In this document: positions 29,310-39,779 of the stretch, one piece after another
Position numbering within the stretch: position 1 is the stretch's first letter
Layout of the letters: each line of letters starts with the position of its first letter
From: Microglena sp. YARC
Lineage: Eukaryota; Chlorophyta; Chlorophyceae; Chlamydomonadales; Chlamydomonadaceae
Direction of reading: 5' to 3'
Length of the DNA: 64,000 bases
NCBI GenBank assembly: GCA_022414725.1
Contig: CM039465.1
Coordinates: 41,191,115-41,255,114, forward strand
Notes under the pieces: generated by a model
Seen by the model: the letters and a program-made list of their open reading frames with translations, nothing else
Told to the model about the DNA's origin: nothing
Database searches by the model: none
Translations under genes and position numbers: made by a program

Positions 29310-32300
29310 GTATGTGTAGTAACTGGTCTTATCATCCTTAACGGTAGAACAGAAGGTGATATGCAAGGTGCACATACCTTCTTTGCAGATGGCATGGACA
29401 AGAAATCTGTTATTGATTATGCGCTAGCCGCCCCTAGTCTTCTCAACACCCCAGGTGTCAAGTTTAGTGTGGCTCCCAAGCATGACTGCCCTCTCAGGCC
29501 CGGGGGTGGAAAGTTTGACCACATGCCTATCACACTCCACATACCAGATGTTGCCCTTAGGCCTTCTCAAGGTACTATTAGTACACCTGCTGGTGGTAAA
29601 CCTTCGCCCAAACTGAAATGGAAAGACAACTATGTCCAGATGTATGCACACACAATTAAGCGTGATCCAGACGTTAACCGATTACTTGACAATGCACTCC
29701 ATAGCTCATCTATGGAAGATTCAGAGAAGGGGATTGCTAGTGCTATTGAACTAGCCATAAGCAAATGCACACCATGTCACAAACCTGTAGCTAAGCGTAA
29801 GCACGGGCCCGTGAACGCATGGTATGATGATGAATGCGATCGTGCTAGACAGGCAGCAAGCCAAGCAGAACATCAACATGGCTCTAGCTCTGACTTGGCT
29901 GGTTCTATGCACAAGGAGTACAAAAGGATTCTCAGAAGAAAGAAGAGGAAGTGGCTAGAAACACGCATGGAGAACCTTCATACGAATCTTCGGCATAATC
30001 CGAAAAGTTTTTGGAAAGACGTGCGTGAGCCTAACAAGGCCACTACGGCAGACATCACAATTCATGATTGGACTGATTATTTTGCAGACCTCTTTGATGT
30101 GCAAGTAGGTATTGATCCAAGTCTGGATGCTAGGGACTTTGTCCCTCAAGCTGATGGACCTCAGATAGAGGCCGCACCAACATGGTTATGTCAAGACTTT
30201 ACCACCAAGGAGGTGTTTTCTGTTCTCCAATCCCTACGGAAAAACTCCTCCCCCGGGGTAGATGGTATCCCTGCAGAATGGTACAGATTTGCTTCCCATG
30301 AAGCCAACTCCCGATTTGTACAAGCTATGACTAACCTGTTTAATCTCATCTGGAAGACTTCTTACCCTAGCCAATGGGCTGCAGCTGCCTTGGTACCCGT
30401 ACCCAAATCCAAAGGCAGTGTGTATGACAAGGACAACTATCGAGGTCTTGCGGTGAGCAACTCCATAGGAAAGATCTTCTCCCTTTGCATGCTACGTAGA
30501 CTAGATGATTGGTCAGAAGAATTCAACCTCAGAGCCGCTGGCCAATATGGATTTAGAAGTGGTAGGGGTACTGCAGATGCATCATTCATTCTTAACCATA
30601 TTGTAGATAAATATAGAGAAAAGAAAAAACCACTCTTTGTGGCTTTTGTTGATTTCAAGAAGGCTTATGATTGGGTCAACAGAGACTTGCTATGGGATTG
30701 CTTAGCAAGGCTAGGAGTCAAGGACCCCTATCTCAGTATTCTGAAGTCCATGTATATTCATGTTGTTTTCCAAGTTCGCCTACATGGGGACATTGGATCC
30801 TCCTTTCCATCCCTTGTAGGAGTTAAACAAGGAGACCCCCTATCCCCACTCCTATTCGGTCTGTTCATTGATAGAATTGAATCGTTCCTCCAATCCAAGC
30901 TCCCAAATGTAGGGGCTGAGCTTAGGGGAAAGATTCTGCAACTGTTACTTTATGCTGATGACCTAGCTATAATGGCAGAATCCCCGGCAGATATGCAAGC
31001 GATGCTTGACTGTCTGAGAGATTTCTGTGAGGCTACTAAGATGGCTGTGAATATAAAGAAAACTGAGATTGTCGTTTTCAACAAGCAATTCTGTGATGAG
31101 GCCCGCATGGATCCTGATTACAAATTTGTCTATGATGGAGCACAACTTTCTACAAAGTTATCTTTTATCTACTTGGGATCCCTCTTTGTGGATGGTGACT
31201 CAAGCAATCGTGCAAAAGCTGCTTTTTCTAGGATGCTCACTAAGGCCCAAAAGGCACACCACATGCTCCGTAGGCGATGCCATACTATGGAGATATACAA
31301 TATTGATATTCTCACCCACCTGTTTGATTCTCTTGTACAACCTATCCTGAATTTTGGCTGTGAGGTGTGGGCTCCTTCTATTCTGAACAACACACTTATC
31401 TCAAATGACCATGCTTGTGAGAAATGGCATAGAGGTATACTTAAACAAATGTTGGGTGTTTGCCAATCTACTACATCTAATATTATCATGGAAGAGCTGG
31501 GTAGAACCCCGTTGTGTTTTGCTTGGCTTAAACAAGCTTTGCGCTTCTGGAACAAGACCATACATAAAGAACCTGAGGATCTCATTAGAATGGCTCTTGA
31601 GGAATCTTTTGACTCCAACACTGGCTGGGTTCATGACTTGCGTTGTGCTCTCCACAAGCTAGGATCCAGTAAAAACATCAACATTTTTGGAGGCTGTCGA
31701 TGTCGAAGGTACTATGTCTGAAGTTTTTGAGTCATGGAGGTTTAAGTACCCAAGTGACACCAATGCAGTTAGAGACATCCCTGATGAGAGAAGGGTTGGC
31801 TTTAAACGCCTCCGATACCAAAAATGGTTCGCAGCCAACAGCAATGATGAGAATGGCTTGATTCCTTTACATCCGCCTTACATAAGCAGGATCAGATTCG
31901 TTCTATAGCACAGTTTAGAATGGGTTCCCATTGGCTGAACACAGAAAGAATGAGGGTGGTGGATAGAGCACACATCCCTCGCTCAATGAGACACTGTCAA
32001 ATGTGTGGGTTCCAAAAACCTGAGGATGAAATGCATATGTTTGAGTGCCCTTTTTATAATGATATTCGCCTCCGCTACCAGAAGTTGTTTACAGATATTT
32101 ATAGGCATGTCCATGAGGATACCAACTTAACCGTATGGAATGTGGAATTCTGCGATTCCACATTCAGAACCTTTATGAATGGAAATGGCACTAAGTCTTT
32201 TTGGAGCAACCTAGCCGACTATCTTTCTACTTGTAGAAGAGCAAGACAGGAAGCCCTGGACTGCTTAGTGGCACCGTAATTTATCATCCCTTTTTTTCTT

Positions 32301-32605
32301 CTTCTTGTGACTTCTCATTTGTTAGCTTCTTACCTCCGCCACTGTAAGTGGTTGAGATCTGGGTCCGGCTCTAAGGGGTTTAATACCTACGCCACCAAAA
32401 CGGTGGTTGGGAGTTTTGTTTGTTTGTCCTCGACACACCCCTGATGTAATGGGGTTTTTTGCTTTGTGGGTGCTTTTTCTTTTTGTTTAAAGCACAGAGT
32501 CTCATACACCCTCGCGGTGTCAAGTAGACTTTAACATGTAATGTAATGTAATTTAATGTAACGTAATGTAATGTAATGTAATGTAATGTAATGTAATGTA
32601 ATGTA
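29310..32605 (+). mobile_element. Non-LTR retrotransposon (LINE), copy 2, with endonuclease end and reverse transcriptase
   Basis: The main frame (to 31721) begins with the C-terminal part of an APE-type endonuclease (ILNGRTEGD, SVIDYALAA, FDHMPI), so it is 5'-truncated within that domain. It continues into an intact reverse transcriptase with AFVDFKKAYDW, QGDPLSPLLFGLFIDRIES and LLYADDLAIM (about 30945-30975). The frame then shifts near 31687 in a T run and again near 31866, where copy 1 is in frame. A zinc-knuckle-like segment (CQMCGFQKPEDEMHMFEC) lies near 32000. A 3' UTR with hairpin-like CGCCACC/GGTGGTTG elements ends in a long (TAATG)n tail. The 7-bp duplication ATCGTGT (29303-29309 and 32606-32612) marks the insertion. 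Confidence 0.9.
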
Positions 32606-32998
32606 ATCGTGTCTGTCTCTCACCCGTGCAGCATTCCCCTAGCCGGTAGAGACACCATCTTACAACTCAGTCAGTATCATGACCATCACGGATCTGACTG
32701 GGTGAAGATGTTGAAGGACACGTATGCATTCCAACTAGCTGCAAATGTGCCTGGTTCTGGAAATACATCCACAGGCACAGCCCCACCGTTGTGCTGCACT
32801 GCCAAGTAGGTAGTTTCCATGTCACAATAGTTGGCAAGTGTGACACGGACAACCTCATTGGCTCCATCCTCTGAGGTGATGCTGAAGGCCCACACGTTAT
32901 CCAAATCCTGGTGGTGTGTACAGTGAGAATCCCAAGCGTTACAGTGAGAAGCCGAATGGTGTATGTGAATCAGCTCCGCCATATCCCATCATAACACA

Positions 32999-33595
32999 CT
33001 ATAGCCTCTCAATAGCTTCTGGCGCCTGGTTGAGCATCCGGCCAAGCGCATCACAGGCGTCACATGCGTCATTGAACAAAGGGAAAAGCAAACCCCTCAG
33101 GACGGGGCCGGTTCTCGTGGTGGCATTCACCAGGAAGCTGATGTCCCAGTGTCCATATGTGTTGTCAGACAGTCTCAACCATGGAATGTAGTGTTTGGCA
33201 AAATTGCGGAGAGTGTTTGCCGTCACGCCCCCTTTGATAATGTAATCGGTTGTGCGCTCCTTGATAGCCCGCAGCTCGGCAAACATGGGATCCAGGAATG
33301 TCCTGTCCCGATCCCAATACACATCGCCGTCAGCAGGAGGTTCCTGCATCTTCTTCTCAACGTATACTGCAATTCCATCCAACAAGGCTACAAGCAACGC
33401 TGTGCCGGTATGAAAGTTGTAGCACAGATCGTCCTGGCTGCCGCCCGGCAGAGCAGCAGCAACTGCAGCCATTAAGTGAGCCCGGATATGGCGGAGCGCA
33501 TTGTGAAAGGAACGCATGACACCGGGGTCATTTAGCCCGGCCACCGGCTCAAACAAGTCTCCAGCCCCCTGCAAAAAATATGCAAGAGTCAGCAT
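32999..33595 (-). CDS. Unrecognised protein of about 198 residues
   Basis: I start at the ATG at 33595 (MLTLAYFLQGAGDLFEPVAG), because the longer frame upstream reads through a repeat. The protein is helical and well mixed, with no membrane helix: HNALRHIRAHLMAAVAAALP, a Phe/Leu-rich C-terminal half and the ending EAIERL. The string TATTTTTTGCAGGGGG just after the ATG looks like a 3' splice site, so it may instead be an exon of a host gene. A family B repeat with a TATA core lies directly upstream. The 32810-32998 gap contains nothing I can support. Confidence 0.45.
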   Translation of the reverse strand: MLTLAYFLQGAGDLFEPVAGLNDPGVMRSFHNALRHIRAHLMAAVAAALPGGSQDDLCYNFHTGTALLVALLDGIAVYVEKKMQEPPADGDVYWDRDRTFLDPMFAELRAIKERTTDYIIKGGVTANTLRNFAKHYIPWLRLSDNTYGHWDISFLVNATTRTGPVLRGLLFPLFNDACDACDALGRMLNQAPEAIERL

Positions 33596-33596
33596 G

Positions 33597-33667
33597 GTTC
33601 TCAAATTAAAGTGGGACACCCTTTATAATCGAACTTGCAGGTCGTTGCTTTTTGGCGACGTTGGGGG
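33597..33667 (-). mobile_element. Family B repeat upstream of a minus-strand gene
   Basis: GGTTCTCAAATTAAAGTGGG followed by ACACCCTTTATAATCG and the CGTTGC hairpin, as at 52239. Its outer TACAGT end is missing. Confidence 0.6.
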
Positions 33668-33821
33668 ATCCTCAAAAAATATTTGTAGTGAACCACGGAC
33701 CTGTAAGAGGGTTGATCACCCATCCCGAAACGCACCAGAATGCCGCCTGCAAATGCCTGCTTTGTGGGCATGTCTACGCTCGGTCACGCAACCCTGCGAA
33801 ATACAGAAATGCATGCAACCC

Positions 33822-33849
33822 TACAGTCAGTGGAACAGTAAAATGAAAC
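33822..33849. mobile_element. Solo mariner-like terminal repeat (family A)
   Basis: TACAGTCAGTGGAACAGTAA and AATGAAAC. The stop codon of the F-box/LRR gene lies inside it. Confidence 0.65.
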
Positions 33850-34837
33850 CTCCCAATAAACGGTATGAGGCGGCGACAGACGTTATAGTGTGCGTTTTGC
33901 CATCCATGTTCAGGTGAATCAACGAAGTGAGGGCGGAAAGCGGTGATAGGTGTTCGCCCATACGTGTGTACGCCATGTTCAGATGAACCAACGCGGTGAG
34001 TCCGGAAAGCTGTGATATGTCTTCTAGTTTGTTTCCGATATGCGAAATGTTGAGGTGAACCAACGCACTGAGTCCGGAAATCGCTGATAGGTGTTCGTCC
34101 ACGTACGTGAGGTGCGAAATATCTAGGTGAATCAACGAAGTGAGACCGGACAGCGGTGATATGTCTTTGAGTTCTGCTTGGATTAGCGAAATGTCTAGGT
34201 GAATCAACGAAGTGAGGGCGGCCAGTGGTGATATGTCGGTCACAAGTGTGTGCGCCATGTTCAGGTGAATCAACGAAGTGAGTCCGGACAGAGCTGGTAT
34301 GTTGTACAGAGGTGTGTGCGACATGTTCAGGTGCGTCAACGAAGTGAGTCCGGAAAGCGGTGATAATATGTCTTCGTCCACGTAGGTGTGCGACATGTTC
34401 AGGTGCGGCAACGAAGTGAGTCCGTACAGTGGCGTTATGTCGGTCACGTAGGTGTTCGATATGTCCAGGTGAACCAACGCAGTGAGTCCGGACAGCGGCG
34501 ATATGTCTTGGATCTTGTCTTCGATAGCCGACATTGATTGGTAGGGTACGTATTCCCCCCGATTGACACCGATTTTCAACTCTTGGAGCCTGCAAATGCG
34601 TGATAATGCGTATTCCAAACTTTTATAATGTCTTAAGTGGATCCTTGTGACACACCGGGGTGCGGCGCATCTCCACTGTTTGCAAACGAGAGGCACATGT
34701 TTGAGGTGGGATTCGTTCGAAATCGCATTGGATAGAATGATCTCCAATACATCTTCATTGATTTCGTCAAAGGAACTCATTCGTTTGTGAAGTGTGCTGT
34801 GCTGATGGTTGTTTACACTGAAGAATGGTTGTTTCAT
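33827..34837 (-). CDS. F-box/leucine-rich-repeat protein
   Basis: The likelier start is the Met at 34780 (MSSFDEINEDVLEIILSN), which opens an F-box-like motif ending PLVCKQWRCAAPR; the earlier ATG at 34837 would add 19 residues. About nine LRR units follow, most of the form DISPLSGLTSLIHLNMSHT, with the short 23-26-residue length of bacterial or viral-type LRRs. F-box/LRR proteins recruit substrates to SCF ubiquitin ligases, and large viruses use them against host factors; this role is inferred from the family. The last eight residues (GGFILLFH) and the TGA stop come from a mariner-like terminal repeat, so the native C-terminus has probably been lost. Confidence 0.75.
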   Translation of the reverse strand: MKQPFFSVNNHQHSTLHKRMSSFDEINEDVLEIILSNAISNESHLKHVPLVCKQWRCAAPRCVTRIHLRHYKSLEYALSRICRLQELKIGVNRGEYVPYQSMSAIEDKIQDISPLSGLTALVHLDISNTYVTDITPLYGLTSLPHLNMSHTYVDEDILSPLSGLTSLTHLNMSHTPLYNIPALSGLTSLIHLNMAHTLVTDISPLAALTSLIHLDISLIQAELKDISPLSGLTSLIHLDISHLTYVDEHLSAISGLSALVHLNISHIGNKLEDISQLSGLTALVHLNMAYTRMGEHLSPLSALTSLIHLNMDGKTHTITSVAASYRLLGGFILLFH

Positions 34838-34861
34838 TCGAGGACTACGATACGAGACGAT

Positions 34862-35037
34862 GAGGGACGAGAATCCGCCCCTGCTTGGTTGTCATGTGCG
34901 CCATGATCGCTGTCGAGCTGCTCATGTGCTATATCCCAATGCGCGCGTTTACACCACTTCCACAAGACGATGAGTGGCGATGATCCGCCTTGGTGTGTGT
35001 GAGAATGAATGGACGGACGGACGGACGGTGTGGATGC
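34862..35037. repeat. Duplicated promoter and first codons of the T5orf172 gene
   Basis: 34884-35037 matches 40855-41000: the minus strand has the same leader (GCGCATTGGGATATAGCA) and then ATGGCGCACATGACAACCAA, after which the copies diverge and this one stops within 15 codons. Both copies are followed upstream by GGACGGACGG repeats. Confidence 0.7.
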
Positions 35038-35159
35038 GCTCCCCCTTCATAAATCCAATATGTTGTCAATTCAAGCAGAAGCCTGCTTTTAAGACACGTC
35101 TGTCTTCAGAGTCCCTTTATTACTTTGAGCCCCTGCGGCACCCCATCTGATCACGTTGC

Positions 35160-35612
35160 GAGTCAGAAGCTCAATTCCACTGTCCCGCTCCGCGGGACCC
35201 GCGACCCCCCCCCTTCAGAATTCCCAATAGTGTGTCAAGCAAAAGCCTGCTCGAGACCATGCGGATTCTTTGGAGGACCGGACCATAGTGAATGAGGTTG
35301 CGAAAACCGCGACACAATGCGGCTTCAATCAATCGAATACAAGTGTTCCGAGTGAGACTCGAAAAACGAGTGTAAACAAAGCAAAGTCTGTACAAATTAC
35401 AGCCTTACGCACACGAATCTCTGTCTATCGAACTGCGACACATTCAATGCGCCGAACAAACCAGAATTCGCCCACATACAGACAGTTTTAGGTAGAATCA
35501 TAATTAGATTTGTGTTAGATGTACATCGGATTTGTGTTAGATACGCGTCGGTATCACACCGTGCTCGACACCCGATGCGGTGAGATGACATTTTAGAAAT
35601 TCAGGCCAAATT
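35160..35612. repeat. Segmental duplicate of 54722-55165
   Basis: From GTCAGAAGCTCAATTCCACT to ATTTTAGAAATTCAGGCCAA, this roughly 450-bp block recurs at 54722-55165 in the same order. It includes the palindromic dispersed repeat and a degraded stretch related to part of the gene at 49121-49816. No intact gene lies in it. Confidence 0.8.
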
Positions 35613-36233
35613 TGTTGATGTGTTTTCCACCTTTGCCTTTGAATATCCCTCCTCTCCCGTACTCTTACTCGTCCTTTTAGTCTTCTTCTTCGCCACCGCC
35701 ACCCTCTCCATCAACGCCTTTGGAATGTACGGTATCGACTCCAGCTCCCACGGAGCCCTTCCCTCCTTCCATGCCTTCCCCTCAGTGGGCGCAACAGACA
35801 GCAGACCCCTAGTCCCTGTCCGGCACAGACTCTTCATATCAACCTCTTTGTGATTGACTTGTCTTGCACCGTCATAGTACCCCTCCTCGTCCGCCCATGT
35901 CGGGCGCAAGAACATGTAGTGTCGTCACTTCCTAGTCTCTTGGATGGCGCACCTCTGCATGGCCTCACCCACCTCACCATCTTCATCTTCCATCCTCTCC
36001 TACCACTGCACTGTCTCTGCGTCGTCCGCGTCGACCACAACCAATCCATCCAACAACATTCCCCATGCCTTGTGTGTTGGGTTGTTGTTCGCGTACGCAT
36101 CCGCTTCGGCCCATCCCCACTTTGCTTTTCCTAAATGCTTGCGCATAGGCGCCTTCAAGTCAGTCATGGGCATCAATACTGTTCTTCCCACGTCGTCTGC
36201 TGGGGGTCGTGAAGGGCGCACTTGGCACCACAA
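35601..36233 (-). pseudogene. AEP-type primase-polymerase (Prim-Pol) domain, decayed
   Basis: One minus-strand frame reads KWGWAEADAYANNNPTHKAW, then LLDGLVVVDADD (motif I, DxD at about 36024-36032), then after an in-frame TAG (36000-36002) and an in-frame TGA (35925-35927) RHYMFLRP (motif II, with the His) and KEVDMKSLCRTGTRGLLSVA (motif III region). This is the order seen in bifunctional primase-polymerase domains of large viruses and plasmids, which synthesise primers at replication origins. There is no frameshift, only nonsense substitutions; at the second site the family expects Gly (GGA to TGA). The end at 35601 runs into the segmental duplicate. No helicase domain is attached here. Confidence 0.65.
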
Positions 36234-36388
36234 TCATGCGCATCGGCATCACCCCCAACTACGACCTTCACACCTACCTGCTTCAAGCAGGATATCCAGG
36301 CTTGATCTAAGCCCATGTTTGCAAGCACCAGTGGCATGATGCAGGATGCCTATTCTGGAACCATGTAGCAGAGTGCAGAAGCGGTGAT

Positions 36389-36416
36389 ACAGTCAACGGA
36401 ATACTAAAATGAAACC
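36389..36416. mobile_element. Solo mariner-like terminal repeat (family A)
   Basis: TACAGTCAACGGAATACTAA and AATGAAACCG. The next about 30 bp also match the inner side of the right end of the 7121-7549 element (CGTGTACGGCACACCTT). Nothing convincing is seen in 36417-36843. Confidence 0.65.
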
Positions 36417-36843
36417 GCTTCGTGTACGGCACACCTTCCGGTGTATACTAAACCCTGTCTTTTGAGGCTTTTGAAAAGTTGACCAACCGCGCGAGAGTCA
36501 CTTCCTCTCACGATGTCCACTGACGTTCTGTTGTTTTCTGGGCTAATACCCGGAATATGTTTCAATCTGTTGACCGTCCAGTGCAGGTATACACTCATCC
36601 ACGATGTCGTGAAGGCACCTCGAACCCGCACGTTACATGATACAATCGGACAAGGGGTAATGTTACACATATCCCGAGTCCCCAAAAGTCCGCGTGTATG
36701 TGTTTTGTCTTCTCACTACGCTTGACACTGCGGTCAACGACGAAGATGCGGGCTCTCTTTACACACGCCACCCAGGTGGCAACAACCATCATCCACTCAC
36801 ACAAAAATAAATTCAGGCCAAAATCTCTCTCCCCCACCCCCTG

Positions 36844-37080
36844 TTACTCAGCTAATTGAATCGCCTGGGATTGCTGATTGAAGATCCTGAAAAGTACATT
36901 ACCCCCCCTTAGAACGAGATAGTTGCCTATCCAGGTGACGATAAAAAAATCATTCCCAATTCGTGCAGCAGGGATGGCAGAGTCTGCTACTATCAATGTG
37001 ACCCCCTCTGGAATCTGAATTGGCTGGTAGATGATAGGGGCCTCAGCCTGGGTATCCTCAGCCACGGGGTGTTGGACCTC
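36844..37080 (-). other. Short open segment of unknown nature
   Basis: A minus-strand frame ends at 36844 with IIYQPIQIPEGVTLIVADSA and NDFFIVTWIGNYLVLRGGN, which looks like a folded beta-rich peptide. Upstream the frame passes into a minisatellite, so the start is unclear. It may be a gene fragment. Confidence 0.3.
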
Positions 37081-37089
37081 AAACCGGGA

Positions 37090-37370
37090 ATGAATTTGTA
37101 ACTGCAGCCCATAGGAACCCTCATCAGCCCAAGACAACCAACTGCAGCCCATAGGAACCCGCATGTAGCCCAAGACAACAAACTGCATCCCAAGAAAACC
37201 AACTCCAGCCCATAGGAACCCTCATGCAGCCCAAGACAACAAACTGCAAGACATCCAGCTGCAGCCTAGAACACCCTCATGCAGGTCAAGACATCCAACT
37301 GCAGCCTAGAACACCCTCATGCAGGTCAAGACCCATAACACCATCATGTAGCCCAAGACAACCAACGGGG
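37090..37370. repeat. Degenerate minisatellite
   Basis: Units with CCCAAGACAACCAACTGCAG and CCCATAGGAACCC recur about eight times with substitutions and length changes. Confidence 0.75.
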
Positions 37371-37784
37371 GGCTGAAAACTCAGTTGCTACATCCGTGAC
37401 AAGCAAGCCCACCCCCCCCCCTCAAAAACCCAAGAGAGTGTCAAGCAGAAGTAATCATGATTATACAGCATATCAACTGTAATGAGGAATCACATGGATC
37501 TACCGGTTGTGATTATTCGACCCGAGTTTAACAAAGATGCAGAAACCCATGCTCGAGAATGGGGGAAGCAAGCTTACAAAGTGTTGCTTGCATCAGATGT
37601 CGAGGAGCTAGCTCATCAATACTGTCACGTCACAAATTAAAATCATGATGGGATCGACATGACAGCAAACTAAGTGTATATAAAACGATTCCCATATAAA
37701 TACCCCCATATTGTCATGCAGAATCGGTGCTGAAATCTGGATGGATCACATGGATGCAAATCCTTGCATCCATGTGTAATGCAT

Positions 37785-37925
37785 GCCATACACCAGAGTG
37801 TGAAAGAGGGGCTGCATGCCATGCACCAGAGTGTGAAGAGGGTTGCATGCCATACACCAGAGTGTGAAAGAGGGGCTGCATGCCATGCACCAGAGTGTGA
37901 AAGAGGGGCTGCATGCCATGGTACC
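37785..37925. repeat. 33-bp minisatellite
   Basis: Four units of GCATGCCATACACCAGAGTG plus TGAAAGAGGGGCT, alternating ATAC and ATGC variants. 37926-38555 contains no gene I can support beyond a short frame ending at 38287. Confidence 0.85.
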
Positions 37926-38555
37926 GTTGCTGTAGGTACCGTTGCTGTCAGATTGCATTGATCCCTTGCATGCCTGGAATCAGCAGAATGCACGATCCCA
38001 TCCGATGCACCTTGGTTGGCTGAGCACCAGAACCGACTGCTGCATCACAAGACACGTGCATGCAGCCCAGTGCATCACGAGACAGCTACATGCAGCCCCT
38101 AAGGACTTCTCGTCCACGTCTCCCCCCATTTAGACGTATGCAACTCTCAAGTCGATCACTTTCCAATCTCACGAGACTCACCACGATGATCCTCGACGCT
38201 CAGGTCCTCGATTTTGTCGCGAACGCGAATGCGGATCTGCGCAGCGAAGGGAAGTCAGTTGTTGATGTCAACTTTGAGAGGCCATAACTTTCTTTGTTGG
38301 TGTCAGAACTGAAAGTTTAAAGAAGCGTTTCCCATGCAAACTCACCTATTGAATGCGTTTCCTCGATCTGCAGTCTCAGAATCGCGAGTGATCTGTGCGA
38401 AACTCGCAAGCCAAGTCGTAGGTCTGCTCTCGAAGCTTCTGGGCTTCTGCTGTCCTTAGAGTAGTGGTCAGTCGAATGTCTCGTGTGTGGAGTGTAGATT
38501 GTAGGGAATCCGGGTCCGCAGGTCCGCCCCCCCCCCTCAAAAACTCAAGAGAGTG

Positions 38556-38906
38556 TCAAGCAGACGTCTGCTTGAGGAGAGACCACCTGAGTGCCTTCAT
38601 CCCCTTTGACTCTGTGTGTGGTGTCTTGGCACCCCATGTATCATCGTGGCGGTGCGTGTGAGCAGACACATCGTTACTGTCCCCGCTTTCCTCGAGATAC
38701 TTGTGGAACAAGGCAACGCTCGACTCCCTGAAATCTTCCTCAAACTCGCAGTTCTCGGCGAGGAACCGTCCTGCTCCGCCAAATATTCGATGACGAGTGG
38801 ACAAGGAGAATGCAAAAGCCGCCGTGGCATGTGGAGGAGTACTGTTCACTTGCTTGAGTCGTGAGGGCTCCCCTTCGTACGTCTCTTGTTCTGCGCCTAC
38901 GATCAC
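38556..38906 (-). other. Possible gene fragment, unassigned
   Basis: The minus strand encodes RFLAENCEFEEDFRESSVAL followed by FHKYLEES. This faintly resembles the segment following the primase domain in D5-like viral primases (ENC, then LYxxYxxWC). Both ends of the frame run into repeat sequence, so I regard it as a relic at best. Confidence 0.25.
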
Positions 38907-39065
38907 TATGCTACTTCTGCTTGAGGCGTATTTAATGTGTTTTGTGCATTTTTCATCTACTTACGCTTGAGGGTCACCATCCAGGTTGGCATGAATGTGC
39001 CAAAAACTCAGACGACATCTGGGTGATCTTAATCAATCAGATGAATCCGACGTCTCGCCAAATTG

Positions 39066-39107
39066 TATAAAGGGTGTCCCGCTATTTGAGAACAACTATA
39101 AACTGTA
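39066..39107. mobile_element. Family B mariner-like end, reverse orientation
   Basis: TATAAAGGGTGTCCCGCTAT, TTGAGAACAACTATAAACTG, then TA: the reverse of the 28354 and 52239 ends. Confidence 0.55.
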
Positions 39108-39220
39108 CAGCTCCATCCATACAACGAACTAGACACCGTGCGAAGAAAAAACAAATCAGTCTAAACCATTTACAATAATAGCTCGAATAACGTCAGAACG
39201 TTTTGTAGGAAAAATCAAAT

Positions 39221-39586
39221 ATGGACAAATGTCTCATGGTAATTCAAGCATCCACTCAACGTGTTGCTGATGTGGATAGAGTTGTTTCACGTGAAGCCTG
39301 CTATAATATACCTGTGAGTCTGAGCAATGAGATCTGTGAAGACTTCAACTACATAGAAATTGATCTGCCTCACATGCGAACAACTGGAGAACCAGGGAGA
39401 TTGTTGGTAATTAAGGAAAGTTATTTCTTGCAGTCAATTTGTAACATGAGTCACACATGTCCACGTGACATCGAAACAGCCCTCATATATGTTGACATCT
39501 TCATACTACATCCAGATGAACTACACTTCCTTCAGGTTTGCAATAAACATAAATTGCATTTGAACAAGTATCTATTCACCAATTAG
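39221..39586 (+). CDS. Hypothetical 121-residue protein
   Basis: Complete frame from ATG (MDKCLMVIQASTQRVAD) to TAG at 39586. It is acidic and mixed alpha/beta, with a central IEIDLPHMRTTGEPGRLLVI and a C-terminal YVDIFILHPDELHFLQV; no signal peptide or membrane helix. An A-rich leader precedes it, and a family B end with TATAAA lies 114 bp upstream. Family not recognised. Confidence 0.5.
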   Translation: MDKCLMVIQASTQRVADVDRVVSREACYNIPVSLSNEICEDFNYIEIDLPHMRTTGEPGRLLVIKESYFLQSICNMSHTCPRDIETALIYVDIFILHPDELHFLQVCNKHKLHLNKYLFTN

Positions 39587-39779
39587 TCTTGCTGGCTGTG
39601 ACGGACGGTGTGGATGCGACAGTTTTGCTTGTGATGATTGATGCCTTGACATGTTTCTGCATCTCAATTTCCCTGCCCCACTCCGTGGGGCCCGCGATTA
39701 CCCTATCTATATACGATATCTATTGTGTAGCAGCCTCTGCTTGACATGTGATCATCGTTTGCGATTACTTTACCGGGTT

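Larger units (their letters stand above)
28821..32809 (+). pseudogene. P-loop ATPase gene (A32-like or thymidine-kinase-like) split by two transposons
   Basis: Coding segments lie at 28821-28924, 29095-29309 and 32613-32809. The first has a Walker A motif (LGRRESGKS) and the second a Walker B-like motif (VIAFDDIHFF). A MITE with an ATTC duplication separates the first two, and a LINE with an ATCGTGT duplication separates the last two. Removing each element with one target copy leaves a single continuous frame of about 172 codons. The order (Walker A near the N-terminus, DD at Walker B, then a VVIVS strand) fits A32-like FtsK/HerA packaging ATPases; the DDIHFF string also resembles thymidine kinase. 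I favour a P-loop NTPase call and leave the subfamily open. The gene cannot now make the full protein. Confidence 0.7.

Noticed and set aside
32686..32982. Minus-strand exon-like frame (DLDNVWAFSITSEDG)
   Set aside because: The plus strand here continues the P-loop gene in frame after LINE removal, which is stronger evidence; the minus frame has only a weak splice-like CAG.
33774..34595. Long frame antiphase to the F-box/LRR gene
   Set aside because: It is a shadow produced by the repeated LRR units in the neighbouring frame.
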